From NCBI RefSeq assembly GCF_014155765.1, contig NZ_SCKT01000004.1, forward strand, positions 124,001-188,000: a stretch of DNA of 64,000 nucleotides, written 5' to 3'. Under the pieces are notes generated by a model. The model saw nothing but the letters and a program-made list of their open reading frames with translations. It did not search any database and had not been told where the DNA came from. The DNA is from Pantoea dispersa. Its GTDB lineage: Bacteria > Pseudomonadota > Gammaproteobacteria > Enterobacterales > Enterobacteriaceae. This document shows, piece by piece, positions 1-9,031 of this stretch; position 1 is the first letter of the stretch, and each line of letters starts with the position of its first letter. Made by a program: the position numbers and the translations under genes.

Positions 1-18
1 CGTATAAAAAGGTGCACC

Positions 19-1722
19 ATGTTTTCCGTTGATCAGCTTCTCAATACTTACTGGCCAGGCCAGCAGCCAGCGCACTGGCAGAAAAGCCTGCTGAAGTGGG
101 CGGTGCGTGAACAGGAGTTTCAGGACTTTGCCCAGCGCTATCCGCATCTGAAAGGGGTGGATATGGTGGAGCAGGTGCTGGAGCACCTGGATGTGCGCTG
201 TGAGCTCAGCGAACGCGACCTTGAACAGATCCCGACGCACGGGCCGGTAGTGATCGTCGCCAACCATCCGCTTGGCGCGCTGGACGGCCTGGCGCTGCTG
301 GCGGCGGTATCGCAGGTGCGGCGCGACGTGAAAATCGTTGCCAACCGCATGCTGATGATGCTGGAACCCATCAACAACCTGATGCTGCCGGTGGATAACA
401 TGGGCAACCGCACCAGCCGCGAGCAGCTGACGCGCATGCAGCAGCATCTCGACAACCAGGGCGCGCTGATTATCTTCCCGGCCGGTGAAGTCTCGCGCCT
501 GTCCAGCCGCGGCGTGCGTGACCGTCACTGGCACCACAGTTTTCTGCGCCTGGCCGCCCGCGCCCGCGCGCCGCTGGTACCGGTGCACGTGGCAGGACGT
601 AACAGCCTGGCGTTTTACGCCGCGGCGAAGGTGGCGGCACCGCTGGCGCTGCTGATGCTGGTGCGCGAAATGTTCCGCCAGCGCGGCACGCGCATCAAAC
701 TGCATATCGGCGAGCAGATTCCCTTCGCCAACTGGCACGATGGCCATACGCCGGGCAAAGAGCTGGCGAAGCGGCTGCGCAAGCATCTGTACCGCATCGG
801 TCAGGGACGGAGCGGTCTGTTTCTTACCGAAGCCGCCATCGCCCGCCCGGAAGATCGCGCTGAGCTGAAAAAAGCGTTGCTGGAGAGTGAACGGCTCGGG
901 ACGCTGCCGGACGGCAAACAGATATACCTGTGGCGGCGCAACGGGGCCAGCTGGGTGCCGCTGCTGCGTGAACTGGGCCGGCTGCGCGAAATCGCCTTCC
1001 GTGCGGTGGGCGAGGGCAGCGGCAGGCGGCGCGATCTCGACAAGTATGACGATGATTACTATCACCTGATTTTATGGGATGACGAGGCGCTGGAGATTGT
1101 CGGGGCCTACCGCTTTATTCCCGGCGCCGAGCAGCTGGCGCGGCGCGGGCTGCAGGGCATCTACAGCGACAGCCTGTTCCACTATGACGAGCGCATGCTG
1201 CCGATTATTCAGCAGGGGCTGGAACTGGGGCGCAGCTTCATTCAGCCGGCCTACTGGGGCAAGCGCGGGCTGGATTATTTATGGATGGGCATCGGCGCTT
1301 ACATTGCGCGCTATCCGCAGACGCGCTACCTGTTTGGCCCGGTATCAATCTCCGGCACCATGCCGCTGGCGGCGCGCGATCTGCTGGTGGCGTTTTACCG
1401 TCTCTACTTTCCGACCGACCTGCCGCTGGCGAAGTCGCGCCGCCCTTATCCGGCGTCGCTGCCGGAGGTGCTGGCGCAGTTCACCGGCGATAACTATGCC
1501 GACGATTTGCGGCGTCTCAAGCATTTGCTGGCTAATCTCGGTACCGCGATTCCGACGCTGTACAAACAGTATTCGGAAGTGTGCGAGCCGGGCGGCGTGC
1601 AGTTTATCGATTTCGGCAGCGATCCGGATTTCAATCACTGCATTGATGGTCTGGTGCTGGTCGATCTGTCTCGCGTGAAACCAGCGCGTTATGAGCGCTA
1701 TATCGGCATGCATTTAACCTGA
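19..1722 (+). CDS. olsF: Bifunctional ornithine-lipid synthase-like acyltransferase (OlsF type)
   Basis: 567 aa. The N-terminal half is a PlsC/LpxL-like 1-acyl acyltransferase: NHPLGALD at residues 82-89 carries the catalytic His-Asp pair and FPAGE at 153-157 is the acceptor block. The C-terminal half (about 280-560) resembles OlsB/GNAT N-acyltransferases, with the GIYSDSLFHYD stretch. In OlsF of Serratia and Flavobacterium the C-terminal domain makes lyso-ornithine lipid and the N-terminal domain adds the second acyl chain, at the inner membrane. No separate olsA/olsB is nearby. The ATG follows an AGGTG Shine-Dalgarno. A strong hairpin follows the stop, so it looks monocistronic. The domain order is seen; the ornithine-lipid role is inferred from the fusion. 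It could also be annotated simply as a GNAT/hemolysin-like protein. Confidence 0.75.
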   Translation: MFSVDQLLNTYWPGQQPAHWQKSLLKWAVREQEFQDFAQRYPHLKGVDMVEQVLEHLDVRCELSERDLEQIPTHGPVVIVANHPLGALDGLALLAAVSQVRRDVKIVANRMLMMLEPINNLMLPVDNMGNRTSREQLTRMQQHLDNQGALIIFPAGEVSRLSSRGVRDRHWHHSFLRLAARARAPLVPVHVAGRNSLAFYAAAKVAAPLALLMLVREMFRQRGTRIKLHIGEQIPFANWHDGHTPGKELAKRLRKHLYRIGQGRSGLFLTEAAIARPEDRAELKKALLESERLGTLPDGKQIYLWRRNGASWVPLLRELGRLREIAFRAVGEGSGRRRDLDKYDDDYYHLILWDDEALEIVGAYRFIPGAEQLARRGLQGIYSDSLFHYDERMLPIIQQGLELGRSFIQPAYWGKRGLDYLWMGIGAYIARYPQTRYLFGPVSISGTMPLAARDLLVAFYRLYFPTDLPLAKSRRPYPASLPEVLAQFTGDNYADDLRRLKHLLANLGTAIPTLYKQYSEVCEPGGVQFIDFGSDPDFNHCIDGLVLVDLSRVKPARYERYIGMHLT

Positions 1723-1752
1723 ACGCGCCAGATGACGTCAGTTAATGCCACC

Positions 1753-1794
1753 TGACAGCACGCCGCCGGAGAATCTCCGCGCGGCGTGCTGTCA
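1753..1794 (+). terminator. Hairpin terminator after the olsF-like gene
   Basis: A perfect 14-bp stem, positions 1753-1766 with 1781-1794, encloses a smaller CGGA/TCCG hairpin. Only a short T-rich stretch follows, so Rho-independent termination is likely but not textbook. Confidence 0.6.
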
Positions 1795-1978
1795 ACTTTG
1801 CGCAATAAATCCACTATCCCACTGAACATTTTCTCGCCACTGCCGATAACCACACTACCAACTTTTGTCTGCGGATGATTTGCGCTTGTAAGCGATGCGC
1901 TTTTGCGTTTAAGTCTGCCTGAAGATTAAGAATTATCTTAACTGCGCATCGAGACCAGGCCAGCATAGGCGAACAACA

Positions 1979-4822
1979 ATGAACAATAACTCTGACGTAA
2001 TGTACCGGCTACTGGTGCAGAGCGTGGTGGATTACGCCATCTACATGATTAAGCCGGATGGCACGGTGGCTAACTGGAACATCGGGGCGCAACGCGCCAA
2101 AGGCTATACCCCCGAAGAGATTGTCGGGAAGAATTTTGCGCTGTTTTACAGTGAAGAGGATCGGCGCAACGGCGCGCCGCAGCGCGGTCTGGCCATCGCC
2201 ACCGCCACCGGGCGCTATGAAACCGAAGGCTGGCGCTATCGCAAGGACGGCAGCGCCTTCTGGGCGCACGTGGTGATCGACGCCATCCGCGATGAGTACG
2301 GCGAATTGCTGGGCTTTGCCAAAATCACCCGCGACTGCACCGAACAGCAGGCGCAGCAGCGTAAACAACAGGAACAGGAGCAGCGTTTCCGTTTATTGGT
2401 TGAAGGCGTAACGGACTACGCCATCTACATGCTCGACCTTGACGGCAACGTCGAAAACTGGAACGCCGGCGCGCAGCGCGCCAAAGGCTACGTGGCCGAA
2501 GAGATTGTCGGTCAGCACTTCTCGCGCTTCTACAGCGCACAGGATCGCCTGAACCATATCCCGGAACGCAACCTGACCACCGCGTTTAAAACCGGTCGCT
2601 TTGAAGACGAAGGCTGGCGCTATCGCAAAGATGGCAGCGCCTTCTGGGCGCATGTGATCATCGACGCGATTCGCGATGACGCCGGCAAACTGATCGGCTA
2701 TGCCAAAATCACCCGCGACTGCACCGAACAGCAGGCGCTGCTGCGCAAGCAGCGTGAATACGAGAAAACCTTCCGCCTGTTAGTGGAAGGCGTGACGGAT
2801 TACGCCATCTACATGCTGGATTTACAGGGCCGGGTGGTGAACTGGAACGCCGGCGCGCAGCGCGCCAAAGGCTACATGGCTGACGAGATCGTGGGCCAGC
2901 ACTTCTCCGTGTTCTACGGCTCACCGGAACGTCAGGCACGCACGCCGGATGCCAATCTGGGCATCGCGCTGAAAACCGGTCGCTTTGAGGACGAGGGCTG
3001 GCGCTACCGCAAAGACGGCTCCGCCTTCTGGGCGCATGTGGTGATTGACGCGATTCATGATGAAGAGGGCAAAATGATCGGCTTTGCCAAGATCACCCGC
3101 GACGTCACCGAGCGGCGTGAGCACGAGCAGCAGCTGCTGCGCGCGCGCGATCTGGCGCAGGCGCAGAGCGCCAAAATGTCGGAGCTTTCCGGCTTCCTCG
3201 ACACCATCATCAGCAACATTCCCTCCTGCGTGATCGTCGAAGACGCCATCAGCCGCGAAATCCTGATGGTCAATGACAAAGCCGAGCAGCTGTTTGGCTT
3301 CAGTAAGTCGCTGATTATGCATAAGCGGCCACACGAATGTATGTCGGCGGAACTGAGTGATTACTTCAACAGCCTGGCGGATATCGCGCTGCGCAGCGAA
3401 GGCATTCACGCGCGCGAGCAGCTGTTACTGACCGCCGGCGGTGAGCGGGTGTTGCACACCCGCGCCACTACCATCAGCGGCAAAGACATGCGGCAGAATT
3501 ACGTGATGCTGATTGTGGAAGATGTCACCGATCAGCGCGAAGCCGATGCGCGCATTCGTCACATGGCGCATCACGATAATCTTACCAGCCTGCCGAACCG
3601 CATCCTGTTTCGCCAGAAGCTGAGCGAGGCGCTGCGTGTCGATCAGCAGCAGGGCCAGACCAGCGCCACGCTGTGTCTCGATCTGGATAACTTCAAGAAC
3701 GTGAACGATGCGCTGGGGCATCAGATCGGTGACGATCTGCTGCGGGTGGTGGCGAAGCGGTTGCGCAGCGTACTGCGCGATCAGGACACGCTGGCGCGCA
3801 TCGGTGGCGATGAGTTTGCCATCGTGCTGCCCAACGTGCGGAATGCCGATGAGGCTGCGATTGTGGCGCAGCGCCTGATCGAGGCGATCCGCCCGCCGGT
3901 GAATGTTGAAGGCCACAACCTGTCGGTCGGGCTGAGCGTCGGCATCGCGCTGACCTCGCAGGCCACCAATACGCCGGAACATATGCTGCGCTGCGCCGAC
4001 ATGGCGCTGTATGAAGCCAAGCGTAACGGCCGTAACCGCTATGAGCACTTTACGCTGGAGATGGATAATGTGGCGCGCAGCCGCCGGGTGATCGAAAACG
4101 ATCTGCGCGAGGCGATCACCGGACGGCAGCTCAAGCTCTACTATCAGCCGATCACCAACGAGACCGGCATCATTGGCTATGAGGCGCTGATGCGCTGGCA
4201 TCATCCGATCAAAGGATTGATCATGCCGAATGACTTCATTCCGATTGCCGAAGAGACCGGGCTGATCCATATGCTCGGCGCCTATGCGCTGTACGAAGCC
4301 TGCCGCGAAGCGCAGAGCTGGGAAACCGAACAGTCGGTCTCGGTCAACCTGTCGCCGCTGCAGTTTAAGAACAGCTCGCTGGTGTCGGTGGTGGAGGGCG
4401 CGCTGCGCGAATCCGGCCTGGCGCCGCATCGGCTGGAGGTGGAGATCACCGAATCGGTGCTGCTGGATGATACGCTCGGCAATATCCGTACGCTGCAGAG
4501 CCTGAAAACGCTGGGCGTGCAGATTGCGCTCGACGACTTCGGCACCGGCTACTCGTCGCTCAGCTATCTGCGTTCGTTCCCGTTCGATAAGATCAAAATC
4601 GACAAGTCATTTATCAATGATATGGGCGACAGCCGCGAGGCGCTGGCGATCATCCGCGCGATTACCGGCATGAGCCGCAGCCTGGATATTCAGATCACCG
4701 CAGAGGGCGTGGAGAGTAATGAGCAGTTTGTCCGCCTGCGCGAAGAGGGCTGTACGCTGTTTCAGGGCTACCTGTTTGGCCGGCCACAGCCGTCGGAGCT
4801 CAGACTGAAGGCGCTGGAGTAA
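1979..4822 (+). CDS. Triple-repeat PAS / PAS / GGDEF / EAL cyclic-di-GMP protein
   Basis: 947 aa with no transmembrane segment. Three near-identical PAS+PAC units lie at about 7-122, 136-249 and 264-377, spaced by exactly 128 residues, each containing EGWRYRKDGSAFWAH. A fourth, divergent PAS follows at about 400-520. The GGDEF domain (525-690) has intact GGDEF at 609-613. The EAL domain (700-945) has EAL at 735-737, DDFGTGYSSL at 852-861, KIKID at 871-875 and EGVE at 909-912, so both cyclase and phosphodiesterase activities look possible. There is no obvious RxxD I-site before GGDEF. The ATG has only a weak Shine-Dalgarno. It sits alone between terminators. The ligands of the PAS domains are unknown. 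Confidence 0.9.
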   Translation: MNNNSDVMYRLLVQSVVDYAIYMIKPDGTVANWNIGAQRAKGYTPEEIVGKNFALFYSEEDRRNGAPQRGLAIATATGRYETEGWRYRKDGSAFWAHVVIDAIRDEYGELLGFAKITRDCTEQQAQQRKQQEQEQRFRLLVEGVTDYAIYMLDLDGNVENWNAGAQRAKGYVAEEIVGQHFSRFYSAQDRLNHIPERNLTTAFKTGRFEDEGWRYRKDGSAFWAHVIIDAIRDDAGKLIGYAKITRDCTEQQALLRKQREYEKTFRLLVEGVTDYAIYMLDLQGRVVNWNAGAQRAKGYMADEIVGQHFSVFYGSPERQARTPDANLGIALKTGRFEDEGWRYRKDGSAFWAHVVIDAIHDEEGKMIGFAKITRDVTERREHEQQLLRARDLAQAQSAKMSELSGFLDTIISNIPSCVIVEDAISREILMVNDKAEQLFGFSKSLIMHKRPHECMSAELSDYFNSLADIALRSEGIHAREQLLLTAGGERVLHTRATTISGKDMRQNYVMLIVEDVTDQREADARIRHMAHHDNLTSLPNRILFRQKLSEALRVDQQQGQTSATLCLDLDNFKNVNDALGHQIGDDLLRVVAKRLRSVLRDQDTLARIGGDEFAIVLPNVRNADEAAIVAQRLIEAIRPPVNVEGHNLSVGLSVGIALTSQATNTPEHMLRCADMALYEAKRNGRNRYEHFTLEMDNVARSRRVIENDLREAITGRQLKLYYQPITNETGIIGYEALMRWHHPIKGLIMPNDFIPIAEETGLIHMLGAYALYEACREAQSWETEQSVSVNLSPLQFKNSSLVSVVEGALRESGLAPHRLEVEITESVLLDDTLGNIRTLQSLKTLGVQIALDDFGTGYSSLSYLRSFPFDKIKIDKSFINDMGDSREALAIIRAITGMSRSLDIQITAEGVESNEQFVRLREEGCTLFQGYLFGRPQPSELRLKALE

Positions 4823-4826
4823 GCAC

Positions 4827-4853
4827 AAAAAAACGCCCGACAGGGTCGGGCGT
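4827..4853 (-). terminator. Intrinsic terminator of ftnA
   Basis: A 9-bp GC-rich stem (4833-4841 with 4845-4853, loop AGG) is followed on the minus strand by seven Ts (4833-4827). The orientation fits ftnA; the gene converging from the left may share the hairpin. Confidence 0.8.
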
Positions 4854-4886
4854 TGTGCATGCTGCTGTGCATAATCTTTATTATTT

Positions 4887-5393
4887 TTACTGGCCGTGGC
4901 CTTCGACGTTCATGCGGCCCAGATCTTTGTCCACCAGGAACAGACCTTCGCCTTTGTTGCCCACCAGCGCCAGCTTGTCCAGCACGGTTTTGAACAGCTT
5001 CTCTTCTTCGTGCTGCTCGGCAACGTACCACTGCAGGAAGTTAAAGGTGGAGTAATCCTGCGAAGTCAGCGCGGCGTGCACCAGCTCGTTGATTTTGCTG
5101 GTGATCAGCTGCTCGTGCTTGAGCGCTTCTTCCAGGACATCATTCAGCGAGTTCCAGCTTACCGCCGGCGCGGCGATGCTGCCCAGCACCGGCAGTGAAC
5201 CGGCATCGCTGACGTAATCAAACAGCTTCTGCATATGCTGCATCTCTTCGCGCGAGTGCATTTTCAGGAAGCAGGCGGCACCTTCGAAGCCTTTGTCGCT
5301 GCACCAGGCACTCATCTGCAGATAGAGGTTGGCGGAGAAGAATTCGAGGTTAAGCTGGTCGTTCAGGCGTGAGGTCATTTCAGCGGTTAACAT
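4887..5393 (-). CDS. ftnA: Non-heme ferritin FtnA
   Basis: 168 aa, close to the 165 aa of E. coli FtnA. All ferroxidase ligands are present at the E. coli positions: E17, E50, H53, E94, Q127 and E130. It forms a 24-subunit shell that oxidises Fe(II) and stores iron in the cytoplasm. An AAAGGA Shine-Dalgarno lies just upstream of the ATG, and an intrinsic terminator follows. It is a single-gene unit convergent with the PAS-GGDEF-EAL gene. No clear Fur box was recognised upstream, but the region is AT-rich. Confidence 0.95.
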   Translation of the reverse strand: MLTAEMTSRLNDQLNLEFFSANLYLQMSAWCSDKGFEGAACFLKMHSREEMQHMQKLFDYVSDAGSLPVLGSIAAPAVSWNSLNDVLEEALKHEQLITSKINELVHAALTSQDYSTFNFLQWYVAEQHEEEKLFKTVLDKLALVGNKGEGLFLVDKDLGRMNVEGHGQ

Positions 5394-5850
5394 GGCTGAG
5401 TCCTTTTTAATTTCTCAGGTGAAGTACGGCGAATTATGCATCAATCTATACTTTTTTGTGAAGGTTTTTTCGTAAAAAAGTTGAATTTATCTTATTGATT
5501 ATAAATGGAATTATTCCGCTAGTTGAATGCGAAGAATTCTCAACTTTGACTAATTTTCATTCACAGTCCGCAGCACTGTTTTAGTGCAGCTGCGTTGCCT
5601 GCTGGCGGTGCAGCGTACAACCGCACCGATCACTTCTTCGCCAGTCAACCCGCCGATAAAATAAGCACTGGCGCGACCAGCAATAAACCTGGCACGGCGA
5701 TATAAACGCTTATTCCGGCTGCTGCTTGTTACTGAACAAAATTAGCCATAGCGAAATTAAAGAAAGTGCGCGTTGGCATAAATCCTGCTTGGTTAATAGT
5801 TCCGTATATTGCAACCACGTCTGGCAGAAATAGGGCCAGCAGGAGAAAAG
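5394..5850. other. AT-rich intergenic region between divergent ftnA and yjiH
   Basis: 457 bp without a credible ORF. The ftnA-proximal 200 bp are strongly AT-rich and probably hold its promoter. An imperfect inverted repeat (AGTTGA ... TCAACT, about 5520-5545) is visible. I see nothing else I can name. Confidence 0.5.
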
Positions 5851-6519
5851 ATGTCTGAAGAAAAAATCATGGCCGCGCCACAAACGGTCACGGCGAGCGC
5901 CGGAAATTATCTCGCGCTGATACTGGCAATACTGTTTTTTTCCGGTTTGCTTTATAAGGTCGAAGGCTTTGGCTGGCTGGGCGCGTTTGATTTCACCACG
6001 CTGGGCGGCAGCTTTGGCACTATCAAAGAGTCAGGTTCCACCTTTCTCGGCGCCGGTGGCATCAGCGCCAAAGCCGGCTTCCTGTTCGCGCTGTCGCTGG
6101 CACCTACTGTAATGCTGGCGCTGGGCGTGCTGGAGATTTTCACCCACTACGGCGCGATTCGTGCCGCCCACACGCTGCTGACGCCACTGCTGAAACCGCT
6201 AATGGGGTTGCCGGGACGCTGCGGCCTGGCGCTGATTACCGATCTGCAAAGTACCGATGCCGGCGCGGCGCTCACCAAAGAGATGGCGGATCAGCAGCAA
6301 ATCGGTAAAAAAGAGCTGGTGGTGATGAGCGCCTGGCAATATTCCGGTGCCGGACTGATCAATAATTATTTTGCCATTGGTTCGGCGCTATTTGCGTCCA
6401 TGAGTGCGCCGATCATTATTCCGCTGTTGCTGATGTTTGTGCTGAAATTCGTCGGTGCGGCATTTGTCCGTTTTGTGTTAAACAGTGTTTATAAGAAGGA
6501 TTTTGCTGATGTCAAATAA
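5851..6519 (+). CDS. yjiH: YjiH-like membrane protein with nucleoside-recognition (Gate) domain
   Basis: 222 aa from the ATG at 5851, chosen over an upstream in-frame start because AGGAG lies at 5841-5845. Several hydrophobic helices are evident, with an N-terminal one at about 18-34. The Gate/SpmA-like signature includes the GRCGLALITDLQSTDAG stretch and QYSGAGLINNYF. In E. coli yjiH pairs with yjiG and the isoaspartyl dipeptidase gene iadA. Here the 3' end overlaps yjiG by 11 bp and a peptidase-family gene follows, so the pair probably forms an inner-membrane transporter or channel feeding that enzyme. The substrate is unknown. Confidence 0.8.
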   Translation: MSEEKIMAAPQTVTASAGNYLALILAILFFSGLLYKVEGFGWLGAFDFTTLGGSFGTIKESGSTFLGAGGISAKAGFLFALSLAPTVMLALGVLEIFTHYGAIRAAHTLLTPLLKPLMGLPGRCGLALITDLQSTDAGAALTKEMADQQQIGKKELVVMSAWQYSGAGLINNYFAIGSALFASMSAPIIIPLLLMFVLKFVGAAFVRFVLNSVYKKDFADVK

Positions 6520-6982
6520 TGTACAGACGCGGGTCAATAATAATCCGTTTGATATTTTTATTGTCGGCGCGCGTAAAGGCTTCCATATTGCTATTCACAA
6601 TCTGATGCCCAATGTGGTGATGGCCTACGTACTGGCGGAAGTGCTGAATCTGCTCGGCATCATGCAGTTTCTTGGCCACGCGTTTGCACCGCTGATGGGG
6701 ATTTTCGGTTTGCCCGGCGAGGCGATCACCGTGTTGCTGACCGCGTGGCTGTCATCCTCGGCCAGCGTCGGGGTGGCGGTGAGCCTGATGGCGAAAGGTC
6801 TGCTGAGCGGTACCGACATCACTATCCTCGCGCCGGCGATTTTTCTCATGGGTTCGCAGTTGCAGTACATGGGCCGCCTGCTGGGCGTCGCCGATGTGCC
6901 GAAAAAATACTGGCCGCTGCTGATGCTCACCAGCATTATCAATGCGGTTATCGCTATGTTCGTGATGCGTTTTTTTGTTTAG
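6509..6982 (+). CDS. yjiG: YjiG-like membrane protein (SpmB family, Gate domain)
   Basis: 157 aa from the ATG at 6509, which has AAGGA upstream; it overlaps yjiH by 11 bp, indicating translational coupling. It is the short partner of YjiH, with 4-5 hydrophobic segments and the SSSASVGVAVSLMAKGLLSG loop typical of Gate proteins. It is expected to act in the inner membrane as a heteromer with YjiH. The amidohydrolase starts 10 bp after the stop. Confidence 0.8.
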   Translation: MSNNVQTRVNNNPFDIFIVGARKGFHIAIHNLMPNVVMAYVLAEVLNLLGIMQFLGHAFAPLMGIFGLPGEAITVLLTAWLSSSASVGVAVSLMAKGLLSGTDITILAPAIFLMGSQLQYMGRLLGVADVPKKYWPLLMLTSIINAVIAMFVMRFFV

Positions 6983-6992
6983 GAGCGAAACG

Positions 6993-8096
6993 GTGTCCAG
7001 AGTTCTCGATCACTACCATTTTCTGCATGAAATCCCCGAGCTGGGGTTTCAGGAAGTTAAAACCTCGGCCTACATCGCCGGCCAGCTGGAACAGGCTGGC
7101 ATTAAGGTCACGCGCGGCATCAACCAGACCACTGGCATCGTGGCGGAGATCGACAGCGGCGTGCCCGGCCCGGTGCTGGCATTGCGCGCCGACATGGATG
7201 CGCTCGGGCACGTGATCGACGGCGTTGCCTGCGCCCGCCATACCTGCGGCCATGACGGCCACTCGTCGGTGGTGCTGACCGCCGCGCAGGAGCTGCTGCA
7301 GGAAGGCGCTATTAAAAAAGGGCGGCTGAAGCTGCTGTTCCAGCCGGCTGAAGAGCTGGGTGCCGGCGCGCTGGCGATGATTGAGGGCGGCGCGCTGGAT
7401 GACGTGGAGATGATCCTCGGCTTCCATTTGCGCCCGCTGGAGGAGTGCCAGGTCGGGCAGGCGACGCCTGCGGTGATCTATTCAGCGTGCAGCACGCTGG
7501 AGGCCACCATTAAAGGTGTTCCGGCCCATGCCGCACGACCGCATCTGGGCGTCAATGCGCTTGATGCGGCAGTCCAGGCGGTGCAGGCGGTGAACAGCAT
7601 TCATCTGGCACCGGGCCTCACCTGGAGCGTAAAAGCGACGCGCTTCCTGTGCGACGCCGGCGTGACCAACTCGGTGCCGGACGAGGCGCGCGTGGTGTGG
7701 GATCTGCGTTCGCAGGAGAACGCGCCGATGGAACTGCTTAAAGAGAAAGTCAGCCAGGCGATTCAGCACAGCGTGACCGCGCTGGGCGCAACCGCTGAAG
7801 TGGTGGTGCTGAAAGAGATGCCGGCGGCGGAAATTGATGCCGATGCCACCGCGCTGCTGAGCGCCGCGATTGTCGATGTGCTCGGCGAGCAGGGATTACT
7901 GGCGGCGAAAACCACGCCGGGCAGCGAGGATTTCTTCTACTATCCGGTGAAAAATCCGCAGGTGAAAGCCGGTTTCTGGGGGCTGGGAACCAATCTGGTG
8001 CCGGGACTGCATCACCCGCAGATGCGCTTTGAGCTGAATTCGCTGGAGATCGGTGTGAAAATCTTCAAGGCGGCAGTGGTGCGCATGCTGGGGTAA
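6993..8096 (+). CDS. M20 family metallo-amidohydrolase
   Basis: 367 aa starting at GTG 6993, chosen because AGGAG lies at 6981-6985; an upstream TTG extension has no Shine-Dalgarno. M20D signatures are LRADMDAL (64-71), CGHDGH (85-90), PAEELGAGA (118-126) and a C-terminal HHPQM. C85, H87, E120 and H145 are likely metal ligands of a dinuclear site. The family removes acyl or amide groups from amino-acid conjugates or small peptides in the cytoplasm. It is third in the yjiH-yjiG operon, in the place taken by iadA in E. coli, which suggests it processes the imported compound. The substrate cannot be read from sequence. Confidence 0.85.
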   Translation: MSRVLDHYHFLHEIPELGFQEVKTSAYIAGQLEQAGIKVTRGINQTTGIVAEIDSGVPGPVLALRADMDALGHVIDGVACARHTCGHDGHSSVVLTAAQELLQEGAIKKGRLKLLFQPAEELGAGALAMIEGGALDDVEMILGFHLRPLEECQVGQATPAVIYSACSTLEATIKGVPAHAARPHLGVNALDAAVQAVQAVNSIHLAPGLTWSVKATRFLCDAGVTNSVPDEARVVWDLRSQENAPMELLKEKVSQAIQHSVTALGATAEVVVLKEMPAAEIDADATALLSAAIVDVLGEQGLLAAKTTPGSEDFFYYPVKNPQVKAGFWGLGTNLVPGLHHPQMRFELNSLEIGVKIFKAAVVRMLG

Positions 8097-8102
8097 CGCG
8101 CC

Positions 8103-8717
8103 TCAGCGCGCGCCCGCGCCTACGGTCTGGTTCCACACCATCTCATCGAGCAAAATCGAGCTGTGCTGGCTGGTCTCAATCACCATTGAGACCGGCTTCA
8201 TGCCGGCGAAGCAGAACACTTCGTGGCGCTTTTTGCTGGCGTTCAGGCGACGAAACGCCACGATGCGTCCGGCACGGTTGTAGAAGCGCACTTCGCTAAA
8301 GTAGGTGTTGAGACCGATGTAGCTCAGCACCAAATCGTGCAGCGGCGGCAGATCAAACTTCACCAGCGTCTGCCGCTCAATCACCAGCGCGCACTTGTCA
8401 CTGTCGGCGTGATACGGTGCTAACGACACCGCGCCCCGGCGGGCGGTGGCCGACAGCGCGGCGTCCAGCATGTACGGATACTCCGGGACAAAATGCTGAC
8501 CGGCAGAAAAACCGGGACGCGGCGTGAGCAGATAATGCAGGTGCGCCGGCAGGCTGCTGCGGGAAAAATCAGCGCGGCCGGTGGCTGGCACGACTGGGGT
8601 ATCCGGCTTATTCATCAGCAGCATCTCGCCGGGTTTGCGGTACATCTGCGCGGGCGACGACAGGGCGGCGTTTCGGTGCGACGGGCTGTAGGTATGTTGG
8701 TTAAGCTGTAGAGTCAT
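8103..8717 (-). CDS. Uncharacterised protein
   Basis: 204 aa from the ATG at 8717, preferred over an ATG at 8756 because AAGGA precedes it. I do not recognise a family. The N-terminal 45 residues are polar and look disordered. The remainder is a mixed alpha/beta sequence with conserved-looking blocks (FVPEYPYMLDAALS, SYIGLNTYFSEVRFYNRAG). There is no signal peptide or membrane segment. It is convergent with the amidohydrolase and divergent from prfC; base composition matches its neighbours, so it is probably a real lineage-specific gene. Confidence 0.6.
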   Translation of the reverse strand: MTLQLNQHTYSPSHRNAALSSPAQMYRKPGEMLLMNKPDTPVVPATGRADFSRSSLPAHLHYLLTPRPGFSAGQHFVPEYPYMLDAALSATARRGAVSLAPYHADSDKCALVIERQTLVKFDLPPLHDLVLSYIGLNTYFSEVRFYNRAGRIVAFRRLNASKKRHEVFCFAGMKPVSMVIETSQHSSILLDEMVWNQTVGAGAR

Positions 8718-9031
8718 TTTGCTGTCCTTGCCGGGGTGACGGTTACGGACAGGCATTCTCAGTCAGACATCGCTTAGTGTTTACAAGACATGTCCTGAAC
8801 TGCGCGAGCATCGTCTCATCCTGCCGCAGATTCCCCCGCCTGCTGAAATATTGTATGCTATGCCGCCTCAATGCTGATGGGATAACCGGACTGCCGCCAA
8901 TGTAGATCGCACACACCCTGCTGTGACCCGACGCGCATGCGTCGCATTGGTACCGTTATCCGCCGGACTGGCTCCGGAATGATTTATTCGCAGCGCGCCG
9001 CTCGCGCGTTGCCCTGAAGAAGAATTCACTC

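Noticed and set aside
3425-4429. 334-codon minus-strand ORF in the GGDEF-EAL gene
   Set aside because: Antisense shadow; no recognisable motif or ribosome-binding site.
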